In this document: positions 36,464 through 46,640 of the stretch, piece by piece
Layout: every line of letters starts with the position of its first letter
Numbering within the stretch: position 1 is the first letter of the stretch
Origin: Sternotherus odoratus
Lineage: Eukaryota; Chordata; Testudines; Kinosternidae
Direction: 5' to 3'
DNA length: 64,000 nt
NCBI GenBank assembly: GCA_032164245.1
Contig: JAVMKO010000003.1
Coordinates: forward strand, 34,285,390 to 34,349,389
Program-made: the position numbers and the translations under genes
Notes under the pieces: generated by a model
Database searches by the model: none
What the model saw: the letters and a program-made list of their open reading frames with translations, nothing else
What the model was told of the DNA's origin: nothing

Positions 36464-36464
36464 G

Positions 36465-38504
36465 CAGCCAACGTTCTGTTGCTCACACAGCTTCCTGTTG
36501 GGGCATTTCAATTGGGTACCTGGACTATATAGAGTGTTGTCTGTCCATCCACTATGGGTCTTGGAGTGTGGCTGCTAGGGATCTGTAGGTCTTTAGCACT
36601 AAGGTTGTTATTCAGGAGTAGCAGTTCAGTGCGCTGCACCTGCCAGGCTGAGGTTCAATACCAAACTTTCTTCTCCCTCATGGAGCCAAAGGAGCAGGTT
36701 TGTCTGGATCAGCTCTGAGGAAGTCTCTGACTTTTTTGGGAGCATGCACGTGAGAGGCTCGTTCTCAGGACCGTTTATCTGTCCTTTACCCTGCCCAGAT
36801 GACGACTTACCATATCTTCCCTCTTTGAATTTGGGAGTCTAGGATCTTGTGGACAAAGTACTCTTCTTGGTCTTGGCCTGGCAGAGGGGAAGGCAATTTT
36901 CATATAGAAAAGGGAGTGTCAGAGAAGGATTTAAGGAGGGAGACATGGAACATAGGATGCCCCTTGAGGTTGTGGAGAAGTCAAAGTTAAAAAGTTACTG
37001 GGTTGATTAGCTGGCAGATCTGGTAGGGTCATAGGTATTGGTTTTCCAATTTACATTCAGGTCTGCTGTCCTGAGGCATTGGACAATAGCCATACCTTTT
37101 TTCTACTGCAACTCTAGGACCCTCCTGCTGACGAGTCAGAATGATGCTTGTACACTGTCTTGGCTGCATCTAGGTTCTGAGTTCTTCCTATGTCTGATGG
37201 ACTTGATGAACCAACTTTCAGGCTGCGGAAACTGTAGGTGCTGCAGGCAGTGCCGTGTGAAAATGGAGATGGAAACCATCTCTTACTTGAGGAATGGTCT
37301 GCATTGTATGCGAATTCCATGTATGGAAACAGTGAGGAAACTTTTTGTGGTAGTTTGTGAAGCATCATAGGTATTGTTCTAATACGTGGTACATTCTTTC
37401 TTAATGGTGTTTGGTTTGTGTATGGTAGGTGATATAGACACACCTCCAGCCAAAATTGAGACACAGACTGGGAACCCCATTCTGAGGTGATGTGGTTTAG
37501 GAGACTGTAGAGGCAGAACACATGTATAAAGAGGAGACAAGCAGTATTCTCAGCAGTGGTAAGATATCCATAGGAAATAAAGTGTGCCATCTTCGTCAGT
37601 TGATCCACTACTGTCCGTATGGTATGGTATGGTATCCCTCAGATTCTGGTAATTCAACAATGAAGTCTATTGGAAAGTTAGTCCAAGACCTCAGAAGCTA
37701 TTAAGATCCAAAAGGATTAGTTCAGGGAACTTTGGTACAGACAGAGGTGTAACAAGACCTGACATGGGACCACAGTTTTGGCCATCAGAACAACTGACAT
37801 GCAATGCAAGTCATCTTTGACTGGCCAAAGTGTCCAGCCCAAGGGATGTCATGGCAAATGTGCAAACCCTCTAAATGAGATGATCTTGGATCATCTCCTA
37901 GAAGGTTTATGATCAGTCCCACCTTTGCCTGGTTTGTCTGGTTGACTTTGGGCTATAGCTGGAAACAGAGCCTGCACTGGTTCACGGAATCCTGAAACTT
38001 GCTATGAGACCTATCGTAGTACTCTAATTCAGGTCCTGAAAGCAACATAGGTCAGGGGGTTGTGGGAAATGTTTCTTCTTGCAATCCTGTGATCTGTTCT
38101 CACAGGGTGCCTTCTGGCCCATGTGGGCTAGGGAGAGTCTAAAGCAGTAGTCACGTGTGGGTGGATGGTCGGATAGCCAGGAGGTTGATCAGTATCATAA
38201 GCAGCTCATAGTAATAGTTGAAATTCTCACATGGGTCAGAAGCCAGAAGATCCAATCAAAGGGACTGGATCAGTGAGTGGCGAGGTGAGATTATGCGAGG
38301 AGGCGAGGCAAGGCAAGGCAGACTAGGAAGGAACCAGCAGGCAATGGCCTGTTGCTCAGACAGTTTCCTATTCTGGTTGGGGATTTTATATACTCTGACT
38401 ACTCAATGTGAGTTCTGACTGTCCATCCAGTCATGGGTCTGGTGCATGGCTGCTATGGTCTTTAGCACTAAGGCTGCTGGTCAAGAGTAGCAGTTTAGTG
38501 AACC
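36465..38504 (-). mobile_element. Ty3/gypsy-like retrotransposon remnant between direct repeats
   Basis: Direct repeats of about 180 bp lie at 36465-36642 and 38318-38504. Both contain ACCAGCAG, TGTTGCTCA, GACTGTCCATCC or a close variant, CATGGGTCT or TATGGGTCT, and GGTCTTTAGCACTAAGG. Between them sits a minus-strand pol remnant. This layout fits partly preserved LTRs around an internally deleted element. Gag, protease and most of the reverse transcriptase are missing. The repeats are diverged by roughly a fifth, so the insertion is old. Confidence 0.65.
36660..38060 (-). pseudogene. Gypsy integrase and chromodomain pseudogene
   Basis: On the minus strand the order is as follows. A degraded zinc-binding region lies near 37740-37850. 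Then come IDFIVELPESEG and DQLTKMAHFI (37600), a catalytic-region block ITSEWGSQSVSQFW where the usual second Asp reads Glu, and YMEFAYNADHSS. Next is a C-terminal QLINPVTF with FHVSLLK block near 36950. After that come EYFVHKILDS (about 36850), matching the start of a chromodomain, and the tail VHAPKKVRDFLRADPDKPAP near 36700. Several stops and frame changes interrupt it. The order integrase-chromodomain-stop is that of chromovirus-type Ty3/gypsy pol. The longest single open piece is 164 codons (37608-37114). Confidence 0.82.
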
Positions 38505-38599
38505 ACCATGATGCAGTGGCTAAGGATGACACCTAAAGACCCAGAAGGCCTGGGTCAATTCCAGAGTTCTGAAACTGACTCTGACAGGAAGCCTGGTCC

Positions 38600-38870
38600 T
38601 GTAGTTAGTGCACTAGCCTGAGACTAAGGAGACTTGAGATCACTGCCGTCCACTACTATGGAGTTCCTGTGTGATCTTGCAAAAGTAATGTAGACCTAGA
38701 TTTTAAGAGGCATTTAGCTGTTGCTTTGCTCTTTGACTTCAGTTCATCCTCTGTAAAATGAGGATAACAGTACTTCTCTACTCTACTAGGGAGTAAAAGA
38801 TTAAGAGGTACCTGGCCGCAATAATGAGAGCTATGTAAGTACCACAGATCAAAGCAGTCTCTATGACATC
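38600..38870 (+). mobile_element. MIR-type SINE
   Basis: A tRNA-like head (TGTAGTTAGTGCACTAGCC, GAGACTTGAGATCACT) is followed by GAGTTCCTGTGTGATCTTG and then TTCATCCTCTGTAAAATGAG with GATAACAGTACTTC. This is the order of an MIR consensus, from the promoter-derived head to the core tail. Divergence is high, as expected for an ancient family. Confidence 0.7.
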
Positions 38871-40169
38871 AGAACCAGACTCCTGATAATTTAGTTTTAC
38901 TAGGCTGGGTAGTTATGCCAGGCTGATTCTCTCAACATTATAGAACACTGCTTTTCTGCCATCATCTATACCCAGAATGGCAGCATACCTCTACAGGCAC
39001 AAGCAGAATCTATTTGTAACAATAGTAATTGCTTTACACAAATACCCCTGCAGCACGATTCCCTAGTTACATGGCAGTGAGAGTAATCCACTGAAATCAA
39101 TTGAATTAGGCCACTGCAAAACATCAGGTTCATTGCATATAATCCTACAATAGCAAGAGCTGCAGGCTCCTAGGCAGGTCTCTGGTGGGAATTTTTGCCT
39201 AGCATCATTGCTGTAGATACTGAATACATTTTTGTCATTGTAAATTTTATCAGCTTAGTTTTATTGATAAATATTTAACTGTTCCATACAATTTGTTTTG
39301 AAATTTCGAGCATGACCTGTAATTTACCCTGGTGATTGGCAACTTAAAAAGTCTAACAAAATGATCGGAGACTGCTCCAAAAATCTCCTGTTGTTTTAAG
39401 CAAAGTTTATAGAATATTCATAATGCCACATTGTAGTAATAGTAATTTAAATCATTTTATTCTCTCCCAGACAGTTTTTTAACAGAAAAGATAAAGTAGA
39501 AATGCATTCCAAGTTTAAAGGTTGGTGTTGCAGTGCATTCACAAGCTGTAACAGGTTGGTCCAGACAAGAGCTAATAATAATTTTTTAAAAACCATCATC
39601 AGTCCTGGTTCACAACACATTAAGGCTCAAAGTACTATATTTGAAGTCATAATAAAACTATGTCTTAGAAAGATCTTTGTACACATTTTAGAAATCACAG
39701 GCCAGTTATTATAATACTTACTTAAAATTGTTTCTAATGCTTTTATGTTTTTAAAAGATAATTAGAACAATAATTTTATCTTTCAGTGCCTAAATCCAAA
39801 CATTTATCCAAAGTTTACCACCTAAATAAAAGCGGAAGGATTTTTCAAGATACTGAGCTTCCTTAATTTAGGCACCTAATTCTGGTTTTAGATGTTTATC
39901 TTTAGGCATCTGTTTGAAACTGTTAGACTTAACAAATAAGACAAGTTTGACATCCAGATGTTCTTTTCTCCTAGAGAAACCCAGAAGAGGGTATAAAACT
40001 TCTACTCAAACTCTGAGGTTCGCATCCAGAAGCATAACTTCAATTACCATGATTTCAGACTATTAAATTAAAACACAAAGCCAATACAAACATGATTCTT
40101 ATGGACTGAAATTCCCACCATTATGCTCCAGTAAATGTTTGTTTAGTTTTCAAAAGTGTCAGTTGTAAA
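38871..40169. other. AT-rich non-coding DNA, no gene seen
   Basis: About 1.3 kb with nothing recognised beyond low-complexity A/T runs. Confidence 0.5.
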
Positions 40170-40286
40170 ATGTTACCACATATCCCTAGTTTTTCCCTCC
40201 CTCCCCAAACTGGAACCCCTATTGGGCATCAATTAAAACCCATATTTAATGGGGACCACATCTTGAAGGGTGCCCTCTTCTTGCTT

Positions 40287-40312
40287 ACACACACACACTC
40301 ACACACACACAC
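40287..40312. repeat. (CA)n microsatellite
   Basis: CA run with one CT interruption, lying within the open frame upstream of the PLE C-terminal region. Confidence 0.85.
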
Positions 40313-40339
40313 TTCCCAAACTCATCATTCAAAGCAAGT

Positions 40340-40790
40340 GCCCATGGATCAGGGCACCAGACACTGCCATAATAGATGCAAAACCTGCAGATCACTGGGA
40401 AACCTGCACAACACCTTCGAAAGGCAAGCCTGGGAATTTAAATTCATAACTCTGCTAGACACCAAAAGCCATGGATTTAACAAGGACACTGATTTTATGG
40501 CTCATTACAACACCTGGCAACACCACACTGCCTGCTATCCTTAATTGCCAACTTCAGATCCTTTATGCATAACAATCTAATCCCTAATTGCTCACTTCAT
40601 TTCAAGTGACCGCCTCCAACATGTTACCCTTTCTGCCTAACAATCTGTCCCAATTTGTATTTAGCCCAGACACTCAGCTTAAAAAGGGGTCTGTGTAGCA
40701 CAAAACCTTATGCTTTCCACCAACAGAAGTTGGTCCAATAATAGATATTACTTCACCTCCCTTGTCTCACTAATAAAATGCATGATGATT
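40340..40790 (+). mobile_element. Penelope-like element 3' part, internally deleted
   Basis: The plus-strand frame reads GTRHCHNRCKTCR (40360-40390), matching the cysteine cluster before the GIY-YIG domain of PLEs. It then jumps directly to ERQAWEFKFITLLDTKSHGFNKD and FMAHY, the conserved C-terminal end. The GIY-YIG domain itself is therefore deleted. The frame ends at 40544. The non-coding tail includes a decayed hammerhead-like stretch at 40676-40720 (CTTAAAA in place of CTGAAGA, CAAAAC in place of CGAAAG), then CACCAACAGAAGTTGGTCC and a TTACTTCACCTCCCTTGTC tail. The same C-terminal signature, diverged, recurs in the element at 41850. Confidence 0.8.
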
Positions 40791-41839
40791 TTTTTTATTT
40801 GGATTTTAGAATTCCTGTGCTTCCATTGATTTAAAAAAATGTATGTACTGCCTGGAATATCACTCTGATAGAATTATCATCATATATATTCAAATGGCAG
40901 GTGCCTCTTTTCTCTGTATACAATACCATCCATTTACTACCACTTGAAAGATGAAAGGCTACAGCTCCGTTAATTCATTTTCTATTTTCATATATGCAAT
41001 GCGTCTTTTCAAATACTGAAATCAGCTTTATCAGATCTCTGCACTTATTTGGAATCCATGGCTTGCATTTATACACAATGATGCCATTTCAACACCATGA
41101 TTTTTGATTTACCATCTCTTCAATATGATGGCTCATTTATTTTCTTACAAATAAGTTCACATTATTGTTGACTGAACAAAATATTCTCTAGGTTCCAATT
41201 CAACAACATTTTCATTTTAAAAGACAGGAGGAGGGAGGATTTGATTGTTCCACCAGACGGGTTCTTGCTTGTAATATACAGTTTGTCAGGCTTGATTACT
41301 GGATATGAGTCTTTACATGTATTATGCTTCAATGAATATTTTTTCAGATGACAATACCCAAGGTTAAACTCTTTATGGTTAGTGGGTAACTTCTGCCCAG
41401 AGTGTCCCTTAGCTTTGGAGAATCCACCATTTAATATTTATTCATGTCAATCAGGGGAAGCCTTTAAATTCATGTTAATACACAACTTTTTAGTTCCGCT
41501 TTACTTAGTGACTTAAAAAACAAGTGTGCTGAAAGCTATGTAGGGACATTATGAAAAAAAAAATCTATCCCTTTTTCTGATGTTTCTGTTTGTACTATGT
41601 TTGTGAAAAATAAGTTTCTGTCTAAAAATATATAATTTGGAAATAATTTTGCTTTTCTATGGCCCTATTCAGTAATACCATGGTCTATTGGATTCCACAG
41701 CTCAGAAGCACTGTGTCTCATTAAACATTTAAAGATACAGACCATCAGTTTATGCTTTCTGTGCTAGCTCTGGAATGAACTGTATACTTTACTACGCCTT
41801 TCCCATCACCTTATGTGGCAATAAGAGTGCTGTAATATA
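40791..41839. other. AT-rich non-coding DNA, no gene seen
   Basis: About 1.05 kb without a recognised feature. Confidence 0.5.
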
Positions 41840-41849
41840 CTCGGATGAT

Positions 41850-42375
41850 AAAGAAAGCGAGGAATATTTGTAGCACCTTAGAGACTAAAACTAGTTTATT
41901 TCAGCATAAGCTTTCGTGGGCTATAGCTCACTTCATCAGATGCATAGATGAAGTGAAACTTCCAAAACAGACTCCAACGAGAAACTGAGGAACTGGAATT
42001 AATTTTCAAACTGGACACTATTAACCAGGGGCTTAACAGAAGTTCAGATTGGTTCTCTCATTACAGTAATTGCATTTTCGGAGTTACTGACAACAGATTT
42101 CCATTTCAAAAGGTGTAATTTTCTCCTAGTGATAATGGACCATCTACATTTAACAGCCCTCTTAGAATTGGTATGCTAATGTACAATTTTTTTTTCTTTT
42201 CTTTTTCTTTCTGTGTGTATAAATGCATCTTACTTCTGTTCCATTCTATGCATCCAACGAAGTGAGCTATAGCTCATGAAAGCTTACGCTGAAATATACT
42301 AGTTAGTCTCTAAGGTGCTACAAATATTCCTCACTTTCTTTACGGATACAGACTAACACGGCTGCTATTCTTGAA
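41850..42375 (+). mobile_element. Penelope-like element copy with an inverted terminal fragment
   Basis: A 526-bp insertion flanked by near-identical 10-bp sequences, CTCGGATGAT (41840-41849) and CTCAGATGAT (42376-42385). The left 110 bp reads on the minus strand as the element's terminal repeat. The right 125 bp (42250-42375) reads the same repeat on the plus strand, ending CTAACACGGCTGCTATTC. Between them lies a short plus-strand coding end (41972-42118, stop TAA at 42116) with RETEELELIFKLDTINQGLN and DWFSHY, matching PLE C-termini. Truncated PLE copies with an inverted terminal repeat at the 5' side are known from this class. Confidence 0.85.
41900..41944 (-). ncRNA. Hammerhead-ribozyme-like motif in the PLE terminal repeat
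   Basis: On the minus strand a CTGATGA box (41933-41939) is followed by an A, then stem II GTGAGC-TATA-GCCCAC (one A:C mismatch), then GAAA (41912-41915) and a minimal stem III GC-TTAT-GC with the following T. Box order and spacing match a type I hammerhead with a very short stem III, the form reported for Penelope-like elements. Two deviations argue against activity: the base at the cleavage position reads G, where A, C or U is needed, and an extra A lies between CTGATGA and stem II. Stem I is not obvious. Confidence 0.6.
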
Positions 42376-42385
42376 CTCAGATGAT

Positions 42386-44369
42386 AGCGGAAGTTCTACA
42401 GCAACATTCCTGGATTCCTCCTATCTCTAGAAATGGAACAGAATAGTATGTGAGAATCAAGTAGTAAGAGATTTAGGGTAAAATCCTGGATCCATTAAAG
42501 TCAATGAAGTTTTGCCAATGATTTAAATGAAGCCAGCATGTCACCCTTGAAACCCAATTCTTCCCTCAGTTATACTCATCCAGTCCCTACTGAAGTCCTA
42601 CATTTCTATGATTCTAAATTAAAAAGTAAGAAGTTCCATTCTTCTTGGTGCACACATACAATAATGGAGTCCTGGTCTGGGGTTCCTTGGTGCTATGATT
42701 CTACAAATAATAATGTTTCACAAGCCAAGAAGCCCAGAAGCGAGAGAAATCTCTTCCTCTGTTTTCACAATATGTTAACTAATTTATAGATTAGGAGGGG
42801 AATTATAAAAAATGTTCAGCATTGGCCCTCACTCTGTCCCCACAGGAGTCAGGGATAACACTTTCAATGGTTTCAGTGGGAGCAAAGTTCAGCCACTACT
42901 GAATGCTTTTGAAAAATCCCACCCTAGTTGCCTGAAGAAATAATTCCAGCCCAGAATCCCAGATCAGAGCACTCTCAGTGGGGATATTTGGATTCAGCTC
43001 TGATTGTCTGCAGCTCAGCCCCACTCCTCATACTCAGATATCACAATGTACTGGGGATAGATTGATAGATTCAATAAAATGGCTACTTGCTTGCAAAATC
43101 ACATTATACATTAACCTGAAGGCTTTTTTAAACTACTAAAATACAAAAGAATTCCCAAATCTGTAAACTTTCAATTAAAAGAAGAAACAAAACAAAACTC
43201 AGACAAATTGTCCTGGGTTCAGGGATGGGGAGGAGGTGCAGGAAGTTTGGGAAGAAATTTCTGAAACTACATGTTTTCTATATTTCTGAAATTTTGTACA
43301 TTAAGAAGTATCCCCATGACAGAGTTACATAGAATAACAAAGAGCTCTGTAGCAGATATTTACTGGGTTTAACTATAGAATTCCAACAAGCTCACCTAAA
43401 ATATCTAATGACTCAGCCATGCCTTACATTACAGAGTATTTACATAGTAAAGGGGATGGTGGCTGTTGAATACATGTCAGGAATGAGAATTAGAAGTATT
43501 GTGAACAAACCTATAAACCTAAAACAAAAAAGCTTTAGGGGCAAAAGCCTTGGACATCAATCAAATAGTTGAATTATAGGAGAGTTGACTTATAAGTAAT
43601 AACAGCAAACAGCCTGCAGTAATGATAAACAAGCTGATTACCTGTCTTATCTCAAGATCATCAATCCGTGTCTTTCACAGATAATTACTGACTTTTTCAA
43701 AGCCATGGTTCTGAACTGCTCTCAGCATAATTTAATATTGTATTTACTTCTGGGGAGAATTTCAGATTCTTATTCTAACAATAGATAAACTACATGATTG
43801 ATTGCTATGCTAGCCTTTTAAACTTTTGACACCAGGATTCATAGCCTCCTCTAGGGTCATAAGTGAAAAAGAGTTTAGGACCAGATCCTCAGATATAAAC
43901 AACTGGGTCTCAGTCCCTTGTGGGTTATTTGTCCAGATAACAAAAAGCACTGCAAAATAACAGTCTTATATTCAGACTCAAGTAGAGTGATTGAAGGCAA
44001 GAACCAGATATGTAATCAAATTATTACTTTGGATCTCAACATTGAATTTTGTGGAAACATTTGAACTTTGTGACATGGACCCATCTCCAGTTAAATTACA
44101 TGAGAAAAGTTTCATGGCCCTGCTCACTATATTTGGAGCTAGACAGTTGCACTTTCCAAAGAATAATTCATGGTGGTTAGTTTTTTTTGTTTTTGTTTTT
44201 TTAAATTGCTTTGCATTCAGAATGTATTCTCCCTAATGAGACAGAATATATAATATGCTAGGCCAAATTAATACATTAGTGGTTACTGTTACAGGTATGC
44301 AATCAACTTTCAGTAAATTCTACATGATCATCATTATATATGTCAAAGCTTGTGCTTTTAAAAAGTTTG
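42386..44369. other. AT-rich non-coding DNA, no gene seen
   Basis: No gene or transposon end recognised. The 42470-42530 segment (GGGTAAAATCCTGGATCC, TTAAAGTCAATGAAGTTTTG) and 42865-42880 carry the short recurrent 'gacttcaatggga' motif described under findings. Confidence 0.5.
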
Positions 44370-44653
44370 AAAAAAAGCACAAACTGCTCCAATGGCTGGA
44401 AGTGAAAGCTAGACAAATTCAGATTGGAAATCAGATGTATATTTTTAAGAGTGGGAGTCATTAACCATTGGAACAATTTACAAAGAGTCATAGGGATTCT
44501 CCAGCACAGACAATATTTAAATCAGTATTAGATTTTTTTAAAAAAGATATGCTCTAGGAATTATTTCAGGAAAGTTCTATGGCCTATACTTTACAGGAAG
44601 TCAGACTAGATTATCACAATGGTCCCTTATGGTCTGGGAATCTATGATGAACT
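44370..44653 (+). mobile_element. CR1 LINE 3' end, sense orientation
   Basis: Includes the last coding stretch of ORF2 (CTCCAATGGCTGG, AGCTAGACAAATTCAGATTGG, GTATATTTTTAAGAGTGGG). It then has ATTAACCATTGGAACAATTT, AAAGATATGCTCTAGGAATT, TTCTATGGCCTATACTTTAC, AGTCAGACTAGATTATCAC and a terminal GGGAATCTATGA. It is the same family as 13755-14001. Confidence 0.82.
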
Positions 44654-44848
44654 TCACTGAAGCAATGCTCGTTTTTATGGCTAGAGACTGTGATGGGTTA
44701 TGGAAAAGAAGGACTGGATGCCAAGGAATGTGAAATCCTTTTTATAACAGGTAGTTTTCAATCTTTTTTTTCTGTGTACGCATTATAGCTGAGGAAAACC
44801 CTGACCCTTCTTCCCTTCAAATCCTCAGTTTATTAAATTTGATACACG

Positions 44849-44955
44849 AATCATAGAATCATAGAATATCCAAGTTGGGAGGACCCTCATGAGGTCATTT
44901 AATCTAACCCTCTGCTCAAAGCAGGACCAATCCCCAAATAAATCATCACAGCTGG
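44849..44955 (-). mobile_element. CR1 LINE 3' end, short
   Basis: Begins with two octamer copies (ATCATAGAATCATAGAATATC). It continues CAAGTTGGGAGGACCCTC, AGGTCATTTAATCTAACC and TGCTCAAAGCAGGACCAATC, then is truncated. It lies head-on to the CR1 at 44370-44653, less than 200 bp away. Confidence 0.85.
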
Positions 44956-46146
44956 TAATGAATGGTGGTAAGGAATGATGAATGGTATTCTTATTTAGAA
45001 TCCTGATGCAGAACCCAACTACTTTTTACATCTGAATTAAATTCAGGTGAAAAATATTTGTTACACAGAAATGGGTGTGTCACAGGGTGAGGCCCTGGAT
45101 GAGAGCTGAAGCTTAGTTTCAGGGCTAATCAGGGCTAATCAGGAAATTTCATGTGCATTAATTGAAAGTGCACCCTTAAAGTGAATTGTTTAAACTGTAT
45201 TAAACCCTTGGGTGGACACTTTTATTCAGATTTTTCAAAGTAACCTGATTCATGACTCACAGCCAGGCCTGTTGAGGAATAAGAGGGGAGCCTGAGTTCA
45301 GTCAGAGAGCAACTCTCCATACAGCCCAGATTTACAGAATTGGGACCTAATTCAGTACATTTAATTTCAAATGAAATTACTGGTTTCCTGCTCCAAACTA
45401 CATTTCAAGCCAAAATTTCCACAGCTGTCCTCCTTTCTTACCTATGGATTTATAGGTATATGTAACCGTTGGCCTAGTTTTGTGCCCCACCCCAATTCCT
45501 GGGCATAGCCACGGTCACATTAACACTTAGACACAAGGGCTGAACTAAAGCAATATGGAGTGTCAGGCCCACAACAACATGGGCCCTTCCATGGCTCACA
45601 CACCATGGCCCTGTCCCCCACTTGAAATGACAGTGGCAAAGTGGTCCCTTCTTCCCTCCAGAAGAAGCAAAGCCAGTCACGTGGAGTCCATTTTCCCTCC
45701 AGCTCCCTTCCCTTCTGGAGCAGCAGGGGTTTCCCTCCCTCTCCTTGCCCTAAGGAAGAAGGGTTGTCAGCAACAGATGATCCCTCAGCACTTACTCCAA
45801 CAGACAAAGTGTTTTTTTGTTAAGGGACATAAAGACCCACTGCTCTTTTCTCTTCTTGTTGATATGGTTTTGAAGAGCGGCAGTGGAATTCTTCCAACAA
45901 GGAAGGAATGTTTTCACTCAGCTTGCTAATATCAAACTAATCTTGAATACTGTCTTCCCCCCACATCAGTGAGGAAATCACCTAAATGCAGTTATTATCC
46001 ATCATGTATGCTTTAGAGAAAGGTCCCAGAAGACATTTCCCTGAAGAGGCTTAAAATCACAAGAGAGGGTAAACAGTTAATTTGATGTACATCTACTTTT
46101 CATGTCTTGATTACTGGGCTGAATCCTAAAAGAACTCTAGTCTTTA
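44956..46146. other. Non-coding DNA, no gene seen
   Basis: A CT-rich 45470-45930 segment gives frames of up to 124 codons on both strands, with no recognisable domain. A 13-bp tandem doublet GGGCTAATCA lies near 45123. Confidence 0.45.
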
Positions 46147-46240
46147 GAATCATAGAATATCAGGGTTGCAAGGGACCTCAGGAGATCATCTAGTCCAACT
46201 CCCTGCTCAAAGCAGGACCAATCCCCAATTAAATCTTTAG
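46147..46240 (-). mobile_element. CR1 LINE 3' end, short
   Basis: AATCATAGAATATCAGGG then TTGCAAGGGACCTCAGGAG, TCATCTAGTCCAACTCCC and AAAGCAGGACCAATCCCCAA: the canonical antisense CR1 3' end, truncated after about 94 bp. Confidence 0.88.
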
Positions 46241-46354
46241 TACAGTATGTTGTTGCTTTCATGAATAAGCATTCAGGAACTGCTGACATATTCGCTATAC
46301 AAAGATTCTCCAACTGGAAGAATGCTCTGGAAAAATATCAGCACCATCAAACCT

Positions 46355-46640
46355 TAAGGTATGTCCCCACTTAAAATGCTGTAGCTGCACAGATGCTCTG
46401 CTGTAGTGCTCCGGTGTTGATACTGCCTACACAAATTGGAAGGATTTTCCCATTGGCATAGGTAATCCTGCCATGAGGCATTAGGTAGGTTGACCGAATT
46501 CTTCCACTGTACTAGCATAGTCTCAATGGGAATTTTGGTCTGCTTACCTACAGTGCTCATGGGGTGTGGATTTTTCATACCCTTGAGAAACATCATTATG
46601 CTGATGTAATGTTTTATAGACCTGCCTTCAAAGAAATGAA
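46355..46640. mobile_element. Possible MITE-like DNA element
   Basis: The left edge TAAGGTATGTCCCCACTTAA and the right edge TTATAGACCTGCC have the form of 'atgtcTAcact'-type termini used by turtle non-autonomous elements. The interior has GCTGTAGCTGCACAG and TCTGCTGTAGTGCTCC blocks. The inverted repeats are too degraded to be certain. Confidence 0.4.

Noticed and set aside
37618..37633. GTATG tandem run as a regulatory array
   Set aside because: Only about three units, inside a decayed gypsy integrase; best explained as slippage.
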